Shown here one piece after another: positions 46,458 through 57,659 of a stretch of DNA of 64,000 nt. Position numbers and translations under genes: made by a program. The notes under the pieces were generated by a model. It was not told the origin of the DNA. It did no database searches and saw nothing but the letters and a program-made list of their open reading frames with translations. Position 1 is the stretch's first letter. The number at the start of each line of letters is the position of its first letter. Source of the stretch: Pegoplata infirma (taxonomy: Eukaryota > Arthropoda > Insecta > Diptera > Anthomyiidae); assembly GCA_963921195.1 (NCBI GenBank), contig OY992537.1, forward strand, positions 34,457,410 to 34,521,409, in the 5' to 3' direction.

Positions 46458-47142
46458 TCATTATTTTTTTTTTTTTCATCAAATTTTTTTTTTCATTAAT
46501 TTTTTTTCATTAATTTTTTTTTTTTTCATCAAAATTTTTTTTCATATTTTTTTTATCATATTTTTTATCAATTTTTTTCATCAAATTTTTTTATCAAATT
46601 TTTTATTATTATTAATTATTAATTTTTTCTCACCAAAAAATTTTTTTTTTCATATTTTTTTTAATCAATTTTTTTTTTACATCAATAAATTTTTCTTTTC
46701 ATCAAAAAAATTCATCAAAAACTTGTTTTTATAAATTTTTTTTAGCATAATTTAGTTTTTCGTGAAATAATTATTTTTTTTACCAAAACTACTTTTTCAC
46801 CAAGTCTAAGCTTTTCGCATAAAAATTTTCCATTTGTTTATCAAATGTACATAAAACAAGTGAGAGTGCTATATTCTTTGGTGCCGAATCTTTTATACTC
46901 TCCAAAATGTAAAAACACTTTTTTGCATTTATTTTTGCACTCACTTACGAAATGTACAGCTCTTTTGGGTTTTTAATGGGGTTCTCTACTGATATTTCAA
47001 TTCGTTTTGCATGGAATAGCAAAGAAATATAACATTATTTTTTCTAAAAAAAAATTTGCTTTGGCAAGTACACCCAAATCTTCCGCAAAACATTATCATG
47101 ATTTAATGTTTTGGGCAAGAGTACAAAATTCGTAGGCATTTC

Positions 47143-48250
47143 AACATGATAATGATTTTAGGCTGGTGTCTAATTTTAAGAAAGTTGCAGGACGCCACCT
47201 TAGTTTGACTGTATAAGCTAACAAGAATTACAATTTTCATTTTCATAAAACTAAAAATTTTAATAACTTGGGTTTGTAACTTGGATAATAATTCACCTCG
47301 TGGTGAATAAACCCGTTTTTCACCAGCTGGTGAATAAAAAGTAACATAATTATTTTTCAACAAAAAAAATTTTTTTTTTCATCAAATTGTTTTTCATCAA
47401 TTTTTTTTGCATCAAATTTTTTTTTCTATAAATTTTTTTTTTTCATCAATTTTGTTTTTTCATCAAATTTTTTTTCTTTCATAATTTTTTTTTTTTCATC
47501 AAATTTTTTTTCCCTTAAATTGTTTTTTTTTTATCAAACTTTTTTTTTATCATTTTTTTCACCAAATTTTTTTTTTTCATCAATTTTTTTTATTATTTTT
47601 TTTTTTTCATCTAATTTTTTTAATCAATTTTTTTTTTTTTTTCATCAAAATTTTTTTTTCATGATTTTTTTTTCATCAATTTTTTTTTTCACAAATTTTT
47701 TTTATAATTTTTTTTATCATATTTTTTTATCAAATTTTTTTATACAATTTTTTATTATCAATTTTTTCCTCACCAAAAAAAAATTTTTTTCATCAATTTT
47801 TTTTACATCAAAAAATTTTTCTTTTCATCAAAAAAATTCACCAAAAACTTTTTTTCATCAAAATTTTTTTTCACCAAAAATTTAGGGTTCATTATTTTTT
47901 TTTTTTTTTTAAAGTCTACGCTTTACGCATAAAAATTTTCCATTTGTTTATCAAATGTACATAAAACAAGTGAGAGTGTTATATTCTTTGGAGCCGAATC
48001 TTTTATACTCTCCTAAATGTAAAAACACTTTTTTGCACTTATTTTTGCACTCACTTACGAAATGTACAGCTCTTTTGGTTTTTTAATGGGGTCCTCGACT
48101 GATATTTCAATTAGTTTTGCATGGAATAGCAAAGAAACATAAAATTATTTTTTCTAAAAAAAAAACTTTGCTTTGGCAAGTACACCCAAATCTTCCGCAA
48201 AACATTATCATGATTTAATGTTTTGGGCAAGAGTACAAAATTCGCAGGCA
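47143..48250 (+). mobile_element. TSC composite element, copy 6, complete
   Basis: AACATGATAATGATTTTAGG to AATTCGCAGGCA. Shortened head (TATAAGCTAACAAGAATTAC), both dyads, satellite 47360-47880, DINE-derived tail 47965-48145 and terminal hairpin near 48201-48225. Head-to-tail with copy 5. Confidence 0.85.
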
Positions 48251-48340
48251 TTTTTTTAAGAGCAATGGTATAAAATAGGACGATCGTTAGATTAAAATTC
48301 TTTTTGAATGATAGAAATCGGATAAATTCTTTCAAAGATA

Positions 48341-49637
48341 CACGCAAAAAAAAATCTGTGTCGGAGTGAGCAAAAATCTGCCATAATTTTACCAAGAATA
48401 TGCTAAAACTACAACCGACGAAGTAGTTTTCGTAATTTAGCCAAAACACTTATGTAAAAAATTTTGAAGAAAATGCTAATGCTATTTAAGCAAAAACTTG
48501 GTAAAATATATCAAAAGAAATATGGTGATATATATCAAAATTATTAGAAAAGGTGACTAAAAATAATGCTAAAAATTACCACATTTGTGCTAAAATAAAT
48601 TGTCTATAAAATTTTTGTAAAAATTTGTATATTTGTTGAATTTAAAATGTTCACACAATAAATCCATATTAATATAATAAATGTTGTGTAGGATTTTATT
48701 TACCACCGACCAACTGACCCTTTATGTACAATTTTCTCCAGTGACTGCTGCCCACGCTTTTTCTTGAAGTGAAGGATCCGCTATAGCTTCACGAATTTAT
48801 TTAAAAGCATCCTGTAAAAATAGAAAATTATTACAAAACATAAATTTTTAATTTAAAAAACCAGTAAACCCCATTGGTCTTTTGGTTAGAAGGAACACTT
48901 TGTGATTCCATTTGTAACTCACCAAAACAGGTCTGGACTCCATTGGCTGTGCTATATAAATGAGTTTTTAGGTTTTAATTTTATAACTTAAGGTAGGATT
49001 GGTCTCCACGCTTTTTATTGTAGTGAAGGATTCGCCATAGCTTCAAAAATTTATTTAGCAGTACCCTGTAAAAATAGAAAATTATTACCAAACATTAATT
49101 TTTAACTAAAAATCTATTAAACCTTATTGGTGTCTTCGGAATGCGGGTATACTCACTTTATCATTCCATTTGTTATTCATCGAAACATACGTCTGGGATT
49201 CCATTGGTTTTTCTTAATGAATGGTGTTTTAAGGTATGACAGCAAAATTAACTTTAGCATTTTTTTATCTTACATTTATTTATCTTTTAAAAAACTAATT
49301 ATTTATTTTTATTTAATAATTTATTTTAATTTTATTTATCAATTTCCTTTTTACGTTTTTATAACACAAAAAATAAACGAAGCACGCACACAAAATTACA
49401 AAATGAAAATGGCGGTCTGTATTTGGTTTTTTTGTTGTTTTCTTTCGATAAATTTTTGTGCAAGTAATTTGCGTTATTGTGCAAGCTACTTGGTTATTTT
49501 ACATAAAAAACTAATTATGTTACTTTAACATCGACAAGCATAATTTTAGCAAAAATTTGGTAAAAATTTTTTTTTGGTATGAAAAAAATTTTACCAAGTA
49601 GGATTGCTCAATCTGACACAGATTTTTTTTTTGCGTG
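48341..49637. mobile_element. TIR element CACGCAAAAAAAAATCTGTG, TA-flanked
   Basis: Left CACGCAAAAAAAAATCTGTG and right (reversed) CACGCAAAAAAAAAATCTGT continue as inverted repeats for about 35 bp. TA lies at each edge (48339-48340, 49638-49639). Subterminal ATTTTACCAA and GCTAAAA motifs recur at both ends. The interior holds a 254-bp tandem duplication. TA flanks suggest a Tc1/mariner-type MITE, but the long A-run makes the ends less certain. Confidence 0.65.
48745..49245 (+). repeat. diverged tandem duplication, 254-bp period
   Basis: CCACGCTTTTT at 48752 and 49006 begins two units that share TGTAAAAATAGAAAATTATT and a DINE-like ATTCCATTTGT..GGTCTGGACTCCATTGG / ..CGTCTGGGATTCCATTGG block. 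Divergence is visible, so the duplication is old. Confidence 0.8.
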
Positions 49638-49639
49638 TA

Positions 49640-50663
49640 TATGACTCCTCAAAATTTTAAATTTTTTAAATTTTTGAAAAAAATGTAAATTTGCAAAAAA
49701 ATCGCGATTGTTTTAAATATAACAAACTGAAAATGGACATGTTTTGCTTGCTCCATAGTAAAAGTGTGGACAAAAAAATTAGACACTTTAAAGGTCCTCG
49801 GTATGATTTTATAAAATCTCTGATGGAATTCGTGATATACTTTTTGAGGTCACCGACCGATATTTCGATGCATAAAATGACAAAGTGAGCATTCCATCAT
49901 GCTTTGGTTGGAGAATATAAAAATCACAATAAATTATTTTGTACACCACTAACGCAAGGCGGGAAGGTGTCTCCAAAAGTCTTCCACTAAAAACTCAACA
50001 TTGTGGGTGATATGTGGAGTTCATACTTTATTTATCTCATTTATTTTTCTTTAAGTGTATTTAGTAAAAGTAACTACAAATAAAATATATACACAAAATA
50101 TGCCCCTTAACATATTTTATATACAGAATTTATAGAATTGTAATAAAATCTTCTTACCAAATATCAAATACTATTCGAGTAATCTAAAATTTTAAATTGT
50201 ATACTTTATTTACATGATGTTGACCTGACAAAATGTATTCAAAATTGAATAAATTTTATTTTAAGGCTAATTCTACTTACTATCTACAAGGCCTTTGTTA
50301 AAAAGGTTTTTCAGTTTTGTTTATTTTACATATTTTTGTCCATTTGTTTTTTTTTATTTTTTTTTTTTTTTAAAATAAAAAAAAAACTCATATTAATCGA
50401 ATTTTATGTTTTATCATGTAACAACATTTATTTTTTTTTTGTATTTTTCCTAAGAAGTCTCAAATATATACTTCATCAGCTTTATCTGGCACTCTATTAA
50501 AGGTTTTCCATAAGTGTGTTGTTTTAAATAAAAATAGGAAAAAAAGGTCATTTGCCATAGAAGGTGCAAACATGCAAAGAATTTTAAAATTTTTATTTTG
50601 AAATAAATTGTATTGGATAAAATTTGACGATTTAATTATACTTATATGTTCAAAATTATTTAT
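49640..50663. other. unassigned AT-rich DNA with DINE fragment
   Basis: 49780-49922 is a reverse DINE fragment (GGTCACCGACCGATATTTCG, GACAAAGTGAGCATTCC, GGTTGGAGAATATAAAA). The remainder is T- and A-rich with no partner or gene. Confidence 0.5.
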
Positions 50664-51347
50664 TATACCCTCCAACCACAGTATGGGGGTATACTCACTT
50701 TGTCATTCCGTTTGTAACGCATAAAAATATCGGTCGGGGACCCCATAAACTATATATATTATTGATCTATGATCGATTCTAAGTCGTTTTATGAATGTTC
50801 GTCCGTCCGTCCGTCCGTCCGTCCGTCTGTATAAAACACGATTCAGTCCAAAATAAAAGAGCTAGACCCCTGAAAATTGGTCAGAATATGTATAATGTTC
50901 ATAGGCCGGTTAAGTTCGGAAATGGGCAAAATCGGGCCAGGGGGGAAAAGTTCCCCCTTAACAAACTAAAAAAACCTCTTAAAAAACGCCATTTTTACAT
51001 CTTTTTTTGCAATTATTGTTAAACAAATGAAATATTTTTACGTCAGAAGGGGTTTAAACTCCTGAACTTAGACCCAGGGGGCTGGAAAATTTAGTTTTTT
51101 TCTACCCGCCCCCTTTTGTGGGCGTGGATTTAAAAAACCATTAAAATAATGAGAAAATGGTATTACTAAATTGCAAAAAGCATAATAAATAAATTAGTTA
51201 ACATTTATCGGGATGGGGAAAATATCCCTTACCACCCCCACCGAGCCCCCCCCAAAAAAAAAACGACCCTGGATTTTTTTATATGTTTTAACATGTTGGA
51301 GGGTATCATAGATTCGGCATAGCCGAATTTAACACTCACACTTGTTT
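50664..51347 (+). mobile_element. DINE-1-like element, full-length reference copy
   Basis: Starts TATACCCTCCAACCACAG, includes GGGGACCCCATAAACTATAT, (GTCC)6, the block CAGTCCAAAATAAAAGAGC, a GGGGGGAAAAGTTCCCCC stem, a second C-run near 51246, the 3' subterminal repeat TTGGAGGGTATCATAG and the hairpin TTCGGCATAGCCGAA then CACACTTGTTTTTT. No coding capacity. The best-preserved member of the first subfamily in the window. Confidence 0.88.
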
Positions 51348-51607
51348 TTTTTGGCAGTTGACAGAAAATAAAAAAAATTACAAGTTTACAAAAAAAACTA
51401 GTCAATATTAATTTTTTCGGCAGTTGACAAAAAAAGAAAAAAATTGTTAAAAAATTTTCAAAAAAAAAATGTTTCAAAGAAAAAAAATGTGTTATTGCAA
51501 CACCAGATCCAGAAAAAAAATAAAAAATTTTCTAAGTCCCGAAAAATGAATTTCACTGAAAATTGTTTTAAAAAAACCAAAATTTTGACACTTTAAAAAT
51601 TTTTTTT
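51348..51607. other. A-rich tract with GGCAGTTGACA repeats
   Basis: GGCAGTTGACAGAAAATAAA and GGCAGTTGACAAAAAAAG lie 66 bp apart; nothing else recognised. Confidence 0.5.
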
Positions 51608-51875
51608 AACATGATGATGTTGTTGCAGGACGGCATCTCAGTTTGACTATATAAGCTAACGATAAACAAAAAAGAAAATAGGAATTACTGTTTTCATTTT
51701 CTTAAAACCAAAAATTTTAGTAACTTGGGTTTGTAACTTGGATAATAATTCAACTCGTGGTGAATAAAGAAAATATTCACCAGCTGGTGAATAAAACGTA
51801 ACATAATTATTTTTCATCAAAAAATTTGTTTTCATCAATATTTTTTTTCATTACTATTTTTTTATCAATATTTTT
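51608..51875 (+). mobile_element. TSC composite element, copy 7, head only
   Basis: AACATGATGATGTTGTTGCAGG, shortened here to its first part ACATGATGATGTT, then dyads with AAATATTCACCAGCTGGTG and a short satellite. Followed directly by the next copy. Confidence 0.75.
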
Positions 51876-52542
51876 AACATGATAATGTTTTTAGGCTGGT
51901 GTCTAATTTTAAAAAAGTTGCAGGACGCGACCTATGTTTGACTATATAAGCTAACAATTAACGAAAAAGAAAACAAGAATTACTATTTTCATTTTCTTAA
52001 AACTAAAAATTTTAATATCTTGGGTTTGTAACTTGGATAATAGTTCACCTCGTGGTGAATAAATCGTTTTTCGCCAGCTGGTGAATAAAAAGTAACATAA
52101 TTATTTTGCAACAAAAAAAAAATTTTTTTTTCATCAATTTTTTTTCCATCAAATGTTTTTTTTTTCATAAATTTTTTTTTTATCAAAAATTTTTTTTTCA
52201 TAATTTTTTTTATCAATTTTTTTTTATTAAATTTTTTTTTCATCAAAATTTTTTTGATCAAATTTTTTTTTCATCATTTTTTTTTTGTTCATTAATTTTT
52301 TTCATCAAATTTTTTTTTTCATAAATTTTTTTTCTCATATTATTTTTCATCAATTTTTTTTTTATCAAATTTTTTATTATCAACTTTTTCTCACCAAAAA
52401 TTTTTTTTTATCATATTTTTTTTCATCAATTTTTTTTACATCAAAATTTTTTTCTTTTTATCAAAAGAATTCATCAAAAACTTTTTTCATCAAATTTTTT
52501 TTTCACCAAATATTTTGGGCTCATTAAACATTTTTCATTTTT
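51876..52542 (+). mobile_element. TSC composite element, copy 8, no tail
   Basis: Head (AACATGATAATGTTTTTAGG, dyads at 52043-52085), satellite 52110-52490, then CACCAAATATTTTGGGCTC and a switch at about 52543 into the head of copy 9. The DINE-derived tail is missing. Confidence 0.78.
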
Positions 52543-53514
52543 TTAAACCAAAAATTTTAATAACTTGGATAATAATTCACCTTGTGGTGAATAAAACCGT
52601 TTTTCACCAGCTAGTGAATAAAAAGTAACATATTTATTTTTCAACAAAAAAAAAATTTTTCATGAAATTTTTTTTTTCATCAATTTTTTTTTTCATCAAA
52701 CTTTTTTTTTCATAAATTTTTTTGTTTTTCATCAAACTTTTTTTTTCATCATTTTCTTTTTATCAATTTTTTTTTTCATCAATTGTTTTTTTTTTTCATC
52801 AAATTTTTTTTTCATCAATTTTTTTTTTCATAAATTTTTTTTTGTCATAAAATTTTTTTTTCATTAATTTTATGTCATCAAATTTTTTTTTTTAATCAAA
52901 AATTTTTGTTTCATCAAATTTTTTTTTCATTTTTTTGTTTTTTCATCAATTTTTTTATCAATTTTTTTTTTTTTTCATCAAAATTTTTTCTCATAAATTT
53001 TTTTTTATCATATTTTTTTTCATCAATTTTTTATCAAATCTTTTATTATAAATTTTTTTCTCACCAAAAATTTTTTTTTCATATTTTTTTTCATCAATTT
53101 TTTTACATCAAAAAATTTTTCTTTTCATTAAAAAAAAATCATAAAAGAAATTCAGCAAAAAAATTCATCAAAAACTTTTTTTCATCAAATTTTTTTTTCA
53201 CCAAAAATTTTGGGTTCATTTTTTTTGTTCGTTTTTCGTGAAAAAAAAATCATTTTTTTTACCAAAACTACTTTTTCATCAAGTCTAAGTAGGGCTGTCA
53301 AACGGGACCGGTTTTTTAAAATCCCGGGATTCGGGATTTGAAAATCGAAATCCCGGGATCCCGGGATTTTTCGGGATTACGGGATTTTTCGGGATCCCGG
53401 GATTTTTCGGGATTCCGGGATTTTTTGCGATTAAATTTCTTTGATTATAAAAGTACAAAAAATAGTAGACTCTTTATGTTTCAATTTTATTGTATATTAA
53501 GGGGGCTACTGTGG

Positions 53515-53580
53515 GTTAGTTTGTAGCGTGCTAGCCTATTAAGCAGGGAGTCGTGGGTTTAATTCCCACGAAAACCTTTG
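53515..53580 (+). other. tRNA-like sequence
   Basis: GTGGG-TTTAATT-CCCAC (53553-53569) forms a 5-bp stem with 7-nt loop like a T arm, with box-B-like GGGTTTAATTCC. Upstream GGTTAGTTTGTAGCGTGCTAG resembles box A and the D arm in part. The anticodon arm does not fold cleanly and no acceptor stem closes. A tRNA-derived SINE fragment or decayed tRNA is likelier than a working gene. Confidence 0.35.
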
Positions 53581-54779
53581 GGTCGATTTCGCTACAACGA
53601 AAATACTAAAAAAAGATTTCTTATTATTCTGATTGTTATTTAAAGTCAATTAAAAAATTAAGTATACGCCACTTATGAGTCATTCCACACCAACTGTTCC
53701 ACTACAGAAAAACCATGGTGGTTTCAATAGGATATCATTTGCAAAGTATTCGCCCTTAGGGCACTATTTAATAACAAAAATAAAATTTAAGATTTTTCAA
53801 AAAGTGGGCCTTGGAGACATGGTCAAAAATTGAAAATTTCAGCATTTTTTGCCTAAGTATCTTTATTTCAATATTTATGCCAATAAAATGAAACACAGTG
53901 ATGTCTTTAAAAAAAAAAATTTTATAGATTTTTGTATGGGCTATCGATTAAAAAAATAAAAATGGGAAAATTTTCAGAAGAAGTTCTGAATTTTTTAAAT
54001 TTAAACTTAAACTTTATTTATCAAAAAACATGCCACAATTTTATTTCTTTTTTAAATGTTTAAAAATTAGTTAAGGTGTATATCTATCTGTTCTGAAATT
54101 TTCAGAGATGCTTTTTTCCTTGTTTTCGAGAAAAAAAATGTTGAACATTGCACTATGCTTTTAATTTACAATAATGGGGTATATTACATATGAAGGTTTC
54201 TATTTCAAACGTACCACGAAAAAAAAAATGTTGTTGGATTAAAGTCAAACTTTGAGAGCTTATTGCCCTATATAAAAGTAATAAATCGTGGAACAAAAGT
54301 TTTCGTTTTTCGGAAAAATGAGCGAGATAGGCGTGGTCAAACATGGTAAAATTGAGCAATTTTTGCATGATGTCGCTTTATATTTAATTTTTTCTACAGT
54401 AACTCAACGATTCTGAAATTTTCGAAACACATCTAATTTATAGTGTTTTGTATGGGCTATCGATTGGCATTATTAGTTTTTGGAAAAAATTCAGAACTAT
54501 GTCTGAATTTTTCAAATGAAAAATAAAAATCGATGTAGCAAAAAACACGCCATTATTAATTTTTTTTTAAAAAAAAAATTTAAATTAAAGTTCTTTTCAT
54601 TCTCTACATCATATCAAATTTTCAGAGAGCAGCTATTTTTGGTTTTCGAGAAAATTGGCTTTAAAGTTTGAATGTCTTATTTTATTTTCCATATCACTCA
54701 TACGCCACGATACATTTATTTTTGCACTTACCAAAAACTTGTTTAATTCTATTTAGATAATTGATTTAGAGCTGATTTG

Positions 54780-55257
54780 TAGAGTCCAACCGAATATTCG
54801 GTTTCGGTCTCGACTTCGGCCGAATAATGGGGTTTCGGCCTCTATTCGGTATTCGCCAAAATTTTAGTATTTTAAAAAATATATAAAAAAGTTGCTGAAT
54901 TTTTCAATTTCTAGTATCATTACACTTGATTCAGTTCATTTTAAAAATGTAACAAGGATTTCCAATTAACGTGTTACTGTTACAGTTCAAATAATTTTTT
55001 TTTTTCTTAATCTACAGATTTAATGAACAATTTTTTTTTAAGTTTATTTAAATATGATTTTTTTGTAAGTTTTTAAAAATATATATATTTTTTAATAAAT
55101 ACAACAATTCCGATGAATTAAAAACATTAAGTGCTGTATATTTATTTTAAAAAAGAAATAAATAAAAATTGTATTCAGCCAGGCATTATTTTTTTTTAGT
55201 TTCGGTTTTGGTTCGGTTTCGGTTTGGCCTCGAAAAACTGGTTTCGGCCGGATTCTA
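54780..55257. mobile_element. nested hAT-like MITE, CCGAA motifs
   Basis: TAGAGTCCAACCGAA at the left and TTCGGCCGGATTCTA at the right are imperfect inverted ends. Flanks CTGATTTG (54772-54779) and TTGATTTG (55258-55265) differ at one position of eight. Subterminal CCGAATATTCGG and TTTCGG motifs recur at both ends. The opposite arm of the host foldback at 55680 shows the uninterrupted AGCTGATTTGTC-type sequence. Confidence 0.8.
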
Positions 55258-55870
55258 TTGATTTGTCATATTTATAATAAGAATTCGACTGTTTTTCAAG
55301 ATTCTTCGTATCAAGGTTGCATTCAATATCAATAAAATGACAATATTTCAGAAGTGATCTTTGCCTTATGATTGTTGAAATTCTGGGATGCCGCTTAGCC
55401 ATTTACTGGAATAAATCCAGGCAACAATATTCACAGTCGTTGTTAATTTTTAAGAATACTCTGATATTAAACACATTGCCTTACAACTAAAAATTTAAAA
55501 TATATCAGAAGTAGACAAGTTCCAAAAAATATTTTAAAGTCTGCACTTCAAAAATTTTACAAACCTTCTTCATTATTTCAAAGATTTTAAAGTTCAAAAA
55601 AATTGTCATTCTTATTACACAGAAGACGAGAAAGCGATGGCATTGTATGTCTCTGGTCAACAAAAAAACAGTCGAATTCCTATAAATAAGACAAATCAGC
55701 TCTAAATCTGTTATCTAAACAGAATTAAACAAGTTTTTGGTAAGTGCAAAAATAAATTTGTTCCACGATTTGTTACTTTCATATAGGGCAATAAGCTCTC
55801 AAAGTTTGACTTTGATCCAACAACATTTTTTTTTTTTCGTGGTACGTTTGAAATAGAAACCTTCATATGT

Positions 55871-56200
55871 GAATGAGTAATATTAACTCTTAAAAAACAT
55901 TTAAAATAGAGATGTGATCGTGGGTAAGTTTTTTTTCCACCATCACGCACTCTCACCAAGGAAATTATTTTAATCACGCATGATAATTTATTTCGCTCAC
56001 GGTTAGTCACACTCACGTGAGTATCGTGCCCGTGACAAAATTTTTTCTACTCACGTGAGCGTGCGTGAACGTGAGGAAAATTAAAAATAGTGCGTGATCA
56101 AAACTTTTCCTTCGTGAGCGTGCGTGATCGTCAAAAAAAAAACTCACCCTTGAAAACATCTCTATTTTAAATGTTTTTAAAGAGTTAATATTACTCATTC
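55871..56200. mobile_element. nested palindromic MITE, CGTGAG motifs
   Basis: Ends GAATGAGTAATATTAACTCT and AGAGTTAATATTACTCATTC are inverted; flanks TCATATGT and GCATACGT (6 of 8 matching) could be an aged 8-bp duplication. Inside, TAGAGATG..CATCTCTA forms a second inverted pair (55907-56164) enclosing many CACGTGAG/GCGTGCGTGA motifs. The other arm (54185) shows the empty site. It may be one element or two. Confidence 0.65.
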
Positions 56201-57084
56201 GCATACGTAATATACCCCATTATTGTAAATTATAAACATAGTGCAATGTTCAAAATTTTTTTTCTCGAAAACAAGGAAAAAAGCATCTCTGAAAATTTCA
56301 GAACAGATAGATATACACCTTAACTAATTTTTAAACATTTAAAAAAGAAATAAAATTGGGGCATGTTTTTTGATAAATAAAGTTTAATTTTAAATTTAAA
56401 AAATTCAGAACTTCTTCTGAAAATTTTCCAATTTTTATTTTTTTAATCGATAGCCCATACAAAAATCTATAAAAAACTTTTATTTTAAAGACATCACTGT
56501 GTTTCATTTTATTGGCATAAATATTGAAATAAAGATACTTAGGCAAAAAATGCTGAAATTTTCAATTTTTGACCATGCCTACAAAGCCCACTTTTTGAAA
56601 AAAACTGAAATTTTATTTGTGTTATTTAATAGTGACCTAAGGGCGAATACTCTGCAACTGATTTCATATTGACATGACATCACTTTTTTTTTGCTGAACA
56701 TTTGGTGTGGAATGCCTCTTATGCAGTTTTCAAGTAATTATTATTAATAAATATTTAGCAATGAACTAAAAAAAGCCTTGAGGGGTTTGTTATGGAAAAT
56801 GACAACTTTAATTTGCTTTTGGTTTCATCCCATTCCGATTTTGGTTATTGCACTGTATAATTTTAAAACTAGTTTAAAGAAAATTTTAAATAATAAAGAC
56901 ATTTAGGGCGGATTACTCAATGAAAAGTTTTATTTTTATGTCAAAATTTGTATGAAAAAGTTCAATTTATCGGAGAGTTATTTTATAACGGAGCATTTTT
57001 ATTCTCCTACGCTTAAAACTTATTTGGTAAAAATTTGAGGCCAATCGGATTAAATTTACCCGTGGCGCCCTTTTGGTCAAAGGG

Positions 57085-57165
57085 CTCCGTGACTGTGGAT
57101 TAAAGGTTAGTGCGTTGGACTATTATTCAGCAAGCCTGGGTAGAGTTCTCAGCTTAGCCAAATTC
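57085..57165 (+). other. second tRNA-like sequence
   Basis: AAAGGTTAGTGCGTTGGAC resembles a D arm/box A, and CTGGGTAGAGTTCTCAGC resembles a degenerate box B 45 bp later. No full cloverleaf can be drawn. It lies inside the right end of the hAT-like element, as the other tRNA-like piece lies inside the left end. Confidence 0.3.
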
Positions 57166-57659
57166 GTGGCCAGCTACGTTGCAAAATTAAAAAAATTTTT
57201 AGTTTAAATTCGTTTATGTAAATGTAACAATAATTGAACAAAGTTGTATTTTTAAAAATAAATTCTCAAACATTTTTATTATTTCAAAAATCCCGGGATT
57301 GAGCTTAAAAATCCCGGGATTCGGGATTCATTTTATGACAAAAATCCCGGGATTTCGGGATTGACAGCCCTAAGTCTAAGCTTTTCGCATAAAAATTTTT
57401 CATTTGTTTATTAAATGCACATAAAACAAGTGAGAGTTTTTGGTGCCGAATCTTTTATACTATCCAAAATGTAAAAACCCTTTTTTTTTTGTTTTTTAAT
57501 GGGGTCCTCGACTAATATTTTAATTCATTTTGCATGGAATAGCAAAGTAATATAAAAATTTTTTTTTTTAAAAAAACTTTGCTTTGGCAAGTACACCCAA
57601 ATCTTCCGGAAAACATTATCATGATTTAGTTTTGGGCAAGAATACAAAATTCGCAGGCA

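Larger units (their letters stand above)
45115..47138 (+). mobile_element. TSC composite element, copy 5, split by DINE-1
   Basis: Head 45115-45345 (ACATGATAATGTTTTTAGGC, dyads), satellite 45350-45593, then a DINE insertion (45594-46457), then satellite 46458-46730 and a tail to AATTCGTAGGCA at 47138. The element is otherwise complete. The next TSC starts 5 bp later. Confidence 0.82.
53683..56718. repeat. foldback within the hAT-like element
   Basis: The edges CATTCCACACCAACTGTT and ACATTTGGTGTGGAATG are inverted. Arms match in pieces: GGGCTATCGATTAAAA with TTTTAATCGATAGCCC, AAGCATAGTGCAATG-type segments, and TTAATTCTATTTAGATAA with its inverse at 55710. The left arm carries a MITE at 54780-55257, the right arm one at 55871-56200, and the right arm lacks the block matching 54360-54710. 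Confidence 0.78.
53290..57372. mobile_element. hAT-like element with TCCCGGGA subterminal arrays
   Basis: Ends TAGGGCTGTCAA and TTGACAGCCCTA are exact 12-bp inverted repeats, flanked by AGTCTAAG at 53282-53289 and 57373-57380 (perfect 8-bp duplication). Both subterminal regions hold arrays of ATCCCGGGAT and CGGGATTTTTCGGGATT (53321-53432 and 57288-57362). The 4083-bp interior has R1-like sequence, tRNA-like sequences near each end and a foldback with nested MITEs. No transposase; mobilised in trans if at all. GC-rich ends stand out against the AT-rich host. Confidence 0.9.
52543..57659 (+). mobile_element. TSC composite element, copy 9, split by hAT
   Basis: Head from TTAAACCAAAAATTTTAATA with dyads, satellite 52645-53190, tail to AAACTACTTTTTCATCAAG; interrupted by the 4083-bp hAT (53290-57372); resumes with CTTTTCGCATAAAAATTTTTC and ends GAAAACATTATCATGATTTAG, AATTCGCAGGCA. 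Removing the hAT with one AGTCTAAG restores the standard CAAGTCTAAGCTTTTCGC sequence seen in other copies. Confidence 0.85.

Noticed and set aside
49127..49528. 133-aa ORF
   Set aside because: It starts in a DINE-like fragment and runs through T-rich sequence inside a TIR element; no domain, biased composition.
53515..53580. Functional tRNA gene
   Set aside because: Only the T arm folds well; acceptor and anticodon arms do not close.
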